From: Methylocapsa sp.
GTDB taxonomy: Bacteria; Pseudomonadota; Alphaproteobacteria; Rhizobiales; Beijerinckiaceae
Reading direction: 5' to 3'
NCBI GenBank assembly: GCA_003162995.1
Contig: PLUZ01000133.1
Location: 1-7,530 of the forward strand
Length of the DNA: 7,530 nucleotides
How positions within the stretch are numbered: position 1 is the first letter of the stretch; each line of letters opens with the position of its first letter. The notes beneath the pieces are model-generated. The model saw only the letters and a list, made by a program, of their open reading frames with translations, had not been told where the DNA came from and ran no database searches. This document shows, piece by piece, positions 1-4,719 of this stretch. A program made the position numbers and the translations under genes.

Positions 1-157
1 TTAAGCCGCCGCGCAACATGACGGCCCACCCAGCGCCGCGGCAGAACGACGAAGCCTTTCGTGTCGTGGCTCTGCTTGACGATCTCCACGCTCAGCGCCG
101 GCACCCTTGCCACCGCAGCTTCAGCTGCCGGGCGTTGTAACCGCCATCGGCCGAGAT
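1..157 (-). pseudogene. IS5-family transposase remnant, frameshifted and partial
   Basis: Read on the minus strand, this stretch gives the late catalytic-core region of an IS5-type DDE transposase. One frame has ISADGGYNARQ (about 157-125). A second frame then continues with EAAVARVPALSVEIVKQ, followed by HDTKGFVVLPRRW (about 123-31). The switch between frames falls near 120-126, so at least one base has been lost or gained. In intact IS5-group proteins RRW is followed by VVERTF, which carries the catalytic Glu. Here it is followed by VGRHVARRL, so that Glu is absent and the reading runs off the left edge. The family call rests on the ADGGYNARQ and KGFVVLPRRW signatures, recognised from memory. 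The copy cannot encode a working transposase. Confidence 0.8.
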
Positions 158-210
158 CGGTTGAAGCTAAGGGAAGCGCCTGCGTATTTTTGTCAAGGAC
201 CGGCCCTGGC

Positions 211-1587
211 TCAACCAACCGATTTGAGGTCACCTAAGATAGTCGGTAGCAGCTCGCTGACCGTCGGATGAATGTGCATCGCGTGCTGCATGACCGTGTA
301 CGGTGCTTTGGCATACATCAGATCGAGGATCGCGTGGACAGCCTCGTCGCATCCTGTACCGAGCAATGAGGCGCCGAGGATCTCTTTGCTGTCACCATCG
401 ACGAGGATGCGCATAAATCCTTGCGTCTCGCCCTTTTCGACGGCGCGGGCAACGCGCGTCATCGGCCGTTCGCCGGCCAGCACTCGACGTCCGCTGGTGC
501 GCGCTTGGGCCAAGGTCATGCCGACGCGACCCAATGGCGGGTCGATATAAAGGGCATATGCGGTGATACGCTCGCTGACCCTGCGCGGATCTCGGCCGAG
601 CAAATTCGCGGCGACGATCTCGAAATCGTTGTAGGCGGTGTGGGTGAAGGCGCCCTTGCCGTTGCAGTCGCCGAGGGCCCAGACGCCCGGCGCAGTGGTT
701 TGCAATCGGTCGTCGACGACGATGTAGCCACGCTCGTCGCAGCGCACCCCGGCTTTGTCGAGATCGAGATCGTCGGTATTCGGCCGACGACCGACTGCCA
801 GCAACAGATGCGAGCCAGCGACTTCGGGGGCGCCGGCGGTGCAATCGACCTTGGCGATGATCTCGTCGCCGCGTTTCGCGAGGCTGATGCATTCGGCATT
901 CAGCCTGACATCGACGCCCTCGAGCTCGATGATGTCCTTGATCGCCGCCGACACGTCCTCGTCCTCGTGGCGAACGAGCCGCGGCGCCATTTCGATGATC
1001 GTTACCTCGCTGCCAAAGCGGCGGTACATTTGGCCGAATTCGAGGCCGATATAGCTGCCGCCGACAATGATGAGATGGCGCGGCAGAAAATCGACGTCCA
1101 TCATCGACGAATTCGTCAGGTAGGGCACTTCGTTTATGCCGGGCATTGGGGGCGCCAGCGCCCGGCCACCGACATTGATGAAGATCCGTCCAGCGCGCAG
1201 CCGCTCGCCGGCGATTTCCACTGCTTGCGGCGACGCGAACCGAGCGTGGCCGCGGTAGAGCGTGATGTTGGCGGCGTTTTCGAGGGCCGAGGTAAGCCCG
1301 TTTCGTGACGCCGCCACAATCGCATCCGTGCGCGCTTTAACCCGCCGCATGTCGATGCCGATATCATCCACGATCACCACACCATACTCGGCGGCGCGCC
1401 GCGCGATCCGGGCGGTATAGGCGCTCGCTACCAAAGCCTTGGTCGGGGTGCAGCCGGTATTGACGCAAGTGCCGCCGACGAGATGTCGCTCAACGACAGC
1501 GACCTTCATCCCGGTGCCGGCTAGGCGGAATGCCAAAGATGGTCCGGCCTGGCCGGTGCCGATGATGATCGCGTCGAAGTCGGGCAC
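211..1587 (-). CDS. FAD-dependent pyridine nucleotide-disulfide oxidoreductase, MerA-like/RclA-like
   Basis: A 458-residue class I flavin disulfide reductase, full length for the family, predicted cytoplasmic. Visible motifs in order: the N-terminal FAD dinucleotide fold GTGQAG (residues 10-15); the redox-active disulfide CVNTGC (Cys41, Cys46); the NAD(P)H-binding GGSYIG (176-181); the second FAD motif WALGDCNG (around 310); and the C-terminal dimer-interface HPTVSE, with His440 and Glu445 as the likely proton-relay dyad. It lacks both the N-terminal heavy-metal domain and the C-terminal Cys pair of true mercuric reductases, so mercury reduction is not supported. RclA-type stress reductase or another disulfide or quinone substrate is possible; the substrate is unknown. 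The start is GTG at 1587-1585, preceded by GGAGAGG with 6 nt between. It has its own promoter and lies 102 bp downstream of a broken reductase gene on the same strand. Confidence 0.88.
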   Translation of the reverse strand: MPDFDAIIIGTGQAGPSLAFRLAGTGMKVAVVERHLVGGTCVNTGCTPTKALVASAYTARIARRAAEYGVVIVDDIGIDMRRVKARTDAIVAASRNGLTSALENAANITLYRGHARFASPQAVEIAGERLRAGRIFINVGGRALAPPMPGINEVPYLTNSSMMDVDFLPRHLIIVGGSYIGLEFGQMYRRFGSEVTIIEMAPRLVRHEDEDVSAAIKDIIELEGVDVRLNAECISLAKRGDEIIAKVDCTAGAPEVAGSHLLLAVGRRPNTDDLDLDKAGVRCDERGYIVVDDRLQTTAPGVWALGDCNGKGAFTHTAYNDFEIVAANLLGRDPRRVSERITAYALYIDPPLGRVGMTLAQARTSGRRVLAGERPMTRVARAVEKGETQGFMRILVDGDSKEILGASLLGTGCDEAVHAILDLMYAKAPYTVMQHAMHIHPTVSELLPTILGDLKSVG

Positions 1588-1593
1588 GACAAG

Positions 1594-1600
1594 CCTCTCC
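1594..1600 (-). promoter_or_regulatory. Ribosome-binding site fixing a GTG start
   Basis: The minus strand reads GGAGAGG, 6 nt before the GTG at 1587-1585. No ATG is available nearby in that frame, so this site decides the start of the MerA-like oxidoreductase. Confidence 0.7.
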
Positions 1601-1616
1601 AGCAGTATGAGGCGCC

Positions 1617-1645
1617 ATTATAATAGCCAGTTGCTATATCGTTAA
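1617..1645 (-). promoter_or_regulatory. Sigma70-type promoter of the MerA-like oxidoreductase gene
   Basis: On the minus strand a perfect -10 TATAAT (1622-1617) lies 17 bp downstream of a -35-like TTAACG (1645-1640, matching TTGACA at four of six positions). Transcription would begin near 1610, leaving a leader of about 20-25 nt that still includes the GGAGAGG ribosome-binding site. Hexamers and spacing are seen directly; activity is inferred. Confidence 0.65.
1623..1637. promoter_or_regulatory. Operator-like inverted repeat inside the promoter spacer
   Basis: A perfect dyad, ATAGC-5 nt-GCTAT, abuts the -10 hexamer and fills most of the 17-bp spacer. That is where a repressor would block polymerase, or where a MerR-type activator would act, although MerR promoters usually have 19-20 bp spacers. 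No regulator gene is in the window, so the protein that would bind it is unknown. Confidence 0.5.
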
Positions 1646-1689
1646 TGTACGACACAACCGGCCGGGCACAAGGGGCCGCTTCAAGCGCG

Positions 1690-2490
1690 TCAAAGATCGA
1701 GCGCAATGTCACCTTGGGGCTGGCTGCAGCAGATCAACAGATTGCCCTCGGCCGGCGGCTCGACTGGGTCCGGCCGGTAGATGACGGAGCCGGAAATCAG
1801 CCCCGTCTCGCAGTTATGACAAACTCCAGTGCGGCACGACCAGCGTACCGGCACATCGCACGCCTCGGCTAGTTCGAGCAGGCTGTGGAATGCGGAACCC
1901 CAGTGGACAGCGAGATTGCTGCGCGTAAAGGATATAAGCGGCCCGACCTCCGCGGCTTCCCCCGGCGGATGCGACGGCCGCCGCGAGACCGCGGCGATGC
2001 CCGGCGTCATCGACTGGCCCGACCCGAAATTCTCAGTGTGTAGGCGGTCACGGGCGACCCCCCAGCCTGCAAGGCCGTCGACGAGACCGCTCATAAACGC
2101 GGCTGGACCGCAGATGTAGAAGTCCGCATCAGGGGGGACGCCCATTTCCTCGAACACGTGCACGCCGACGCGCCCCACCCTATCGAAATCGACAGTCGGC
2201 CGATCGGCTGGCTTTGGCGCACTGTAGCGAATGTGGCTGCGGCTTCCGGGCAAGGTCTTGAGGAGCTCGCGCACCTCCGCCGCAAATGGATGCTCGCTGC
2301 TGTTGCGGGCACCGTGAATCCACCAAATCTCTCTCCGAGTTTGCTCGGCGGCCAGTGCGTGCAGCATAGCGAGGATTGGGGTGGCGCCGATGCCGGCGCT
2401 GACAAGGACCACGGGACGCTCGCCCTGCCGCAATAGCGGAATTGCGGCCGCCACCCGATGCGGCACCTGCGCAAGGCATTCAATCGTCAC
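1690..2490 (-). pseudogene. N-terminally truncated FNR/2Fe-2S ferredoxin reductase (MOSC-FNR-Fd type)
   Basis: The 266 residues match the rear two thirds of an NAD(P)H:2Fe-2S oxidoreductase of the phthalate-dioxygenase-reductase kind. The nucleotide-binding motif VSAGIGATP sits at residues 30-38, the CGPAAFM motif of the NAD domain follows in mid-protein, and a plant-type [2Fe-2S] ferredoxin closes it. Its ligands are Cys219, Cys224, Cys227 (C-x4-C-x2-C) and one of Cys254/255 in LLICCSQP. The FAD-binding barrel that should precede VSAGIGATP is missing; only about 25 residues lie before it. An in-frame TGA at 2496-2494 closes the frame upstream, so GTG at 2490 is nominal. In relatives I recall, this tail follows a MOSC domain and an FAD domain in one chain of about 580 residues. 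Without the FAD domain it could not pass electrons from NADH to its cluster. A real short protein is possible but unlikely. Confidence 0.75.
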
Positions 2491-2581
2491 GTGTCACGGC
2501 AAACTCACAGGAGGACTGTGTCCAAATGACGGGGAAAAATGTTGCTCCGCGCCATTGGCTGCCGCTCAGACGCTACTCAGG

Positions 2582-2598
2582 GGCGGCCAAAGGCCGCC
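2582..2598. repeat. Perfect GC-rich hairpin, GGCGGCC-AAA-GGCCGCC
   Basis: A 7-bp perfect stem with a 3-nt loop lies in the gap between two broken genes. No T-run follows on either strand, so it is not a standard intrinsic terminator. It may be chance in GC-rich DNA or part of a lost mobile element. The rest of 2491-2655 shows no convincing coding; AGGAGG at 2509-2514 is followed by an ATG at 2526, but the resulting frame looks like no protein I know. Confidence 0.3.
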
Positions 2599-2655
2599 AA
2601 AGACCTCCAATCCAGCCGGAAACTGAAACCATCTGTGCGATTCGACGTTCATCTG

Positions 2656-2880
2656 GCGGATGTCGGATTAATCGGCGCCTCGCCCGGCAAGATGGGAACA
2701 GCTCTGGCGCAACAGAATCTGCGTAGCGTGCTCAGCTTCTGTGATGCGCCGCAAATGACCGCGCCCGAAGCCTATATTCAGGTCACGCCCGGACTGATCA
2801 CCGACGACGGTGAGGTCACTGAAGAAGCTGGTCACACGGATTTGCACAAATGGGAACCGGGACGGGTGCCGTCGGCGTGA
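2656..2880 (+). pseudogene. C-terminal remnant of NADPH-dependent FMN reductase (flavodoxin-like)
   Basis: The frame through 2656-2829 reads ADVGLIGASPGKMGTALAQQ, then NLRSVLSFCDAPQMTAPEA and DDGEVTEE. This is the central and C-terminal part of the COG0431 NAD(P)H:FMN/quinone reductases, where the segment after the GASPG loop carries AQ.xLR..L and ends in a (D)DG.(L/V)T.E stretch. The N-terminal flavodoxin half, with its phosphate-binding G-S-x-R loop, is absent: the sequence before 2656 is not recognisable in any frame. After VTEE, where the last helix should follow, it diverges (GHTDLHKW) and stops at 2880. Both ends therefore look damaged and no start codon fits. It points away from the ferredoxin-reductase remnant and is separated from it by about 165 bp of unrecognised sequence. 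Confidence 0.65.
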
Positions 2881-2890
2881 CGTCGACCCT

Positions 2891-2912
2891 CATCGGCGGC
2901 CGATGGGGCCCC
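2891..2912. repeat. Paired palindromes upstream of the SDR-like gene
   Basis: CATCGGC-G-GCCGATG (2891-2905) overlaps GGGGCCCC (2905-2912), 42-63 bp before the SDR start. It could be an operator, but no -10/-35 pair is evident around it and GC-rich DNA makes such palindromes by chance. Confidence 0.25.
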
Positions 2913-2940
2913 GAGGTCAGAACAGAGGCCCGCCCTAGGC

Positions 2941-2945
2941 GGAGG
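2941..2945 (+). promoter_or_regulatory. Shine-Dalgarno GGAGG deciding the SDR start
   Basis: GGAGG ends 8 nt before ATG 2954. This favours ATG 2954 over the in-frame GTG at 2945, which overlaps the motif itself, and over TTG 2951. Confidence 0.65.
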
Positions 2946-2953
2946 TGAACTTG

Positions 2954-3697
2954 ATGGCACGAGTCGCGATAATCACGGGAGCCAGCCGGGGAATCGGTGC
3001 GGCAACCGCATTAGTTCTAGCCAAACGTGGTTACCGGGTGGTCGTCAACCACCGCGCCAGTGCGCCACAGGCCGAGGAGGTGGTGGCGGCCATCGCCGCG
3101 GCCGGCGGCGAAGCCGTGGCGATTAAAGCCGATGTCACCGTGCCTAACGACGTCACCGCCATGTTCGATGAAATCGATCAGCGGTGGGGTGGGACGGACG
3201 TGCTCGTGCACAACGCGTTGACGCCGTTTGCCATCACCTCGTTCGCCGAGCTAAGCTGGGAGCAGCTCGGCGGCAAGCTGGACAGCGAGCTGCGTGCCGC
3301 GTTCCTGACAACGAAGGCCGTTGTGCCGGGTATGGTTTCGCGCGGATACGGTCGGCTGATCTATCTGAGTACCGGGCTGTCGCGTCGTGCGCGTGATGGG
3401 ATGATCACGCTGGGCACCGCTAAGGCGGCCCTGGACCAATTCGTGCGGTACGTCGCTTTGGAGCTGGCACCACACGGGATCACCGCCAACCTGGTCGCAC
3501 CGTCCACGGTGGAGGGATCCCGGTCGACCGAGCAATTCACGGACGAGCGGATGCACGAGCTCACTGCGGCCATGCCGATGGGACGGCTCGTCCGTCCCGA
3601 CGATGTGGCCAAGACGGTGGCGTTCCTGGCAAGTGAGGACTCCGGTTTCACCACCGGCCACTACCTTCCGGTCAGCGGGGGCCTTGCAATGGAGTGA
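2954..3697 (+). CDS. Short-chain dehydrogenase/reductase-like protein with replaced catalytic residues
   Basis: A 247-residue classical-size SDR, predicted cytoplasmic and Rossmann-fold. The cofactor loop TGASRGIG (residues 8-15) is intact, with an NRxS-like NHRAS after strand 2 that could suit NADPH; a DV (ADV) cap and the VHNAL equivalent of NNAG follow. The C-terminal GRLVRPDDVAKTVAFLAS and TGHYLPVSGG segments are typical of FabG-like members. The active site is not typical. Aligned by the conserved Lys157, the Tyr position is Leu153 (LGTAK instead of YxxxK), the Ser position is Thr140 (Ser139 is adjacent), and the Asn position is Glu112. No Tyr lies between residues 140 and 157. Nucleotide calls there give unbroken codons, so a frameshift is not the reason. 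Reductase activity is thus doubtful; a non-catalytic or altered role is possible. It is followed 50 bp later by a solute-binding protein gene, a likely former operon partner. Confidence 0.82.
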   Translation: MARVAIITGASRGIGAATALVLAKRGYRVVVNHRASAPQAEEVVAAIAAAGGEAVAIKADVTVPNDVTAMFDEIDQRWGGTDVLVHNALTPFAITSFAELSWEQLGGKLDSELRAAFLTTKAVVPGMVSRGYGRLIYLSTGLSRRARDGMITLGTAKAALDQFVRYVALELAPHGITANLVAPSTVEGSRSTEQFTDERMHELTAAMPMGRLVRPDDVAKTVAFLASEDSGFTTGHYLPVSGGLAME

Positions 3698-3747
3698 ACG
3701 CAACGGGCACGCGCGCACTGTCCGAGATTGGGAGAAGGACTTCGCCG

Positions 3748-4080
3748 ATGCACACGATTGACCTGACCTATGTAGGTCGTGGTATCCACGAAGAACTGAT
3801 CGCGTATGTGGCGGATCAGGAGGGATATTTCGAGGATGAAGGTGTCCACGTCGCTGTCCGCGACGGAATCAGGTGGGAGACCGAACGCCTGCGCGGTGGC
3901 GCAACCATCGGTTTGGGCCGGGCCTTGTTGTCGCGGCTGACCGAGGGCATCCAACGGAATGTGCTGGCCGTCAACACCCATCGGCCGCTGTTCTGGTTCC
4001 TCGGGCTCGCTTCCGGCAGCTATCCGAGGCATTCCGGAAAACATATGCTCATTGTGAGCCTTTCTCAGGTTGACCCATAA
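3748..4080 (+). pseudogene. Truncated NitT/TauT-type (NMT1/THI5-like) substrate-binding protein
   Basis: From ATG 3748, with GGAGAAGGA (3731-3739) 8 nt upstream, the frame gives MHTIDLTYVGRG, then IAYVADQEGYFEDEGVHV. This is the usual opening lobe of COG0715 solute-binding proteins for nitrate, sulfonate, taurine or pyrimidine-like ligands, where the first strand leads to a helix ending GYF.E.G. Similarity runs to about FWFLG (4005). The family is about 300-340 residues long; this frame ends at 110. The last 20 or so residues look foreign. Another frame reads FRQLSEAFRKTYAHCEPFSG (4012-4070), which could be the true continuation (a KTYA..EPF strand) after a frameshift, before a TGA at 4071. 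There is no signal peptide or lipobox, which some relatives also lack. A GTG at 3694 overlaps the SDR stop but has no ribosome-binding site. Confidence 0.65.
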
Positions 4081-4178
4081 GAGACCTTCTGACGGGCGAG
4101 TGCCGACAGCGGCTTTGCGCCCATCTCAGCCGTCAGACCCGCTCCAGCCGATTCTCCAAAACGAACATAGCACTGTCG

Positions 4179-4289
4179 CTAGGCGTTCACGCGGCAAGAA
4201 CCGATGGCTTTACACCCCAGCCGTTCGCTCAACCCATGCAGGCCCATCAGATGCACGACAGCTTTCCGCTTGGCAGCGGGCGTCACCAC
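4179..4289 (-). pseudogene. IS3-family transposase OrfB N-terminal fragment
   Basis: The minus strand reads VVTPAAKRKAVVHLMG, then LHGLSERLGCKAIGSCRVN, then a TAG stop. This resembles the opening of IS3-group OrfB, usually V(V/S)PAAKR.AV.HL....GLSERRACK.IG..R...RY. The remaining roughly 230 residues, with the DDE integrase core, are gone. The frame upstream runs straight into the palindromic repeat at 4290, so that element has replaced or invaded the OrfA/OrfB junction. The 4081-4178 segment between this fragment and the broken binding-protein gene holds nothing I can assign and may be more of the same scar. Confidence 0.6.
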
Positions 4290-4342
4290 TAGAGCGTAAT
4301 GCGAAAAAGTGGGCACCGGTTTTTCGCAAAAATCCCGCTCTA
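4290..4342. repeat. Palindromic intergenic repeat, first hairpin
   Basis: A two-tier hairpin. The outer arms TAGAGCG (4290-4296) and CGCTCTA (4336-4342) are perfect complements. The inner arms TGCGAAAAA (4300-4308) and TTTTTCGCA (4320-4328) are perfect 9-bp complements around an 11-nt loop, GTGGGCACCGG. It closely resembles a palindromic element I know as scattered in very many copies through Rhizobiales genomes, where the same GCGAAAAAGTGGGCACCGG core recurs. It probably folds in RNA and could stop or buffer transcription, but no function is established here. Confidence 0.75.
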
Positions 4343-4350
4343 AGTTTTTA

Positions 4351-4404
4351 GAATCGATCACGTTTCATGATTGTGGGTCGACTCGACCCAAAATCATCGT
4401 GAAT
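4351..4404. repeat. Palindromic intergenic repeat, second dyad
   Basis: Continuing the same element, 4367-4381 pairs with 4383-4397 (ATGATTGTGGGTCGA against TCGACCCAAAATCAT) with a single mismatch. The flanking GATCACG (4356-4362) and CGTGAATC (4398-4405) are the decayed outer arms; about four bases seem lost on the right compared with the form I remember (ATCATGAAACGTGATC). The combination of the 4290-4342 hairpin and this dyad in fixed order is what makes the alphaproteobacterial assignment attractive. Confidence 0.65.
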
Positions 4405-4519
4405 CTAGTGAGATAGTCCGCTCCGTCCACTCGCCCTCACCAATTTGCGTTGCATGGGCGCGCCGCCGAACCTTAATAGTGAGTGAAGGACGCGTCGCGC
4501 GGGCTATTTGGGTTGTCTT

Positions 4520-4532
4520 GTTTGATACAAAC
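4520..4532. promoter_or_regulatory. Short perfect dyad GTTTG-ATA-CAAAC
   Basis: 5-bp arms around a 3-nt centre, 188 bp before the flavoprotein start, in an AT-richer island. The size suits a small dimeric regulator, but no promoter hexamers can be tied to it. Confidence 0.3.
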
Positions 4533-4624
4533 CTCGACGAAGGACAGAGCGGCTATCAAGCGGGGTTTATCGAGACGCATTGGACTTGTGCCTAAACCTC
4601 TGAATTTGCAATATTCCGTCGTGA

Positions 4625-4656
4625 TGGATCCTGATTTGCATGGATCCTGATTTGCA
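4625..4656. repeat. Perfect 16-bp tandem direct repeat (two units)
   Basis: TGGATCCTGATTTGCA occurs twice, head to tail (4625-4640, 4641-4656). Each copy contributes ATTTGCAT (4634-4641, 4650-4657), and a third ATTTGCA is at 4604-4610. The second copy runs into TGCAT-G-ATGCA (4653-4663), a small dyad. It is either a recent slippage duplication or paired regulator sites 64-95 bp upstream of the flavoprotein start. Confidence 0.7.
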
Positions 4657-4719
4657 TGATGCATTTCGAGCCCTTGGTCACGGAACTGAGCCGCCTCTCT
4701 GGAAAAACGGGTATTTTGT

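Larger units (their letters stand above)
4405..4719. other. Gene-free stretch ahead of the large flavoprotein gene
   Basis: No convincing gene lies in these 315 bases. They hold a small perfect dyad GTTTG-ATA-CAAAC (4520-4532), three ATTTGCA words (4604, 4634, 4650) and a 16-bp tandem repeat. This is the most likely place for the promoter of the 4720 gene, but no clean -35/-10 pair could be chosen. A 24-codon frame from ATG 4656 to TAA 4728-4730 overlaps the start at 4720; a leader peptide is possible but unsupported. Confidence 0.5.

Noticed and set aside
421..1308. Plus-strand open frame of 295 codons
   Set aside because: It is opposite the MerA-like gene, whose FAD, disulfide and NAD(P)H motifs leave no doubt about the coding strand.
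211..1587. Calling this gene merA
   Set aside because: No heavy-metal-associated domain and no C-terminal Cys-Cys pair; the CVNTGC disulfide alone is shared by many relatives.
2582..2598. Intrinsic terminator
   Set aside because: The hairpin is strong, but no T-run follows on either strand.
3694..3747. GTG 3694 as start of the binding protein, overlapping the SDR stop
   Set aside because: The extra 18 residues resemble no family N-terminus, whereas ATG 3748 has GGAGAAGGA at good spacing.
4371..4595. Plus-strand 74-codon open frame
   Set aside because: It starts inside the palindromic repeat, has no ribosome-binding site, and its product shows nothing recognisable.
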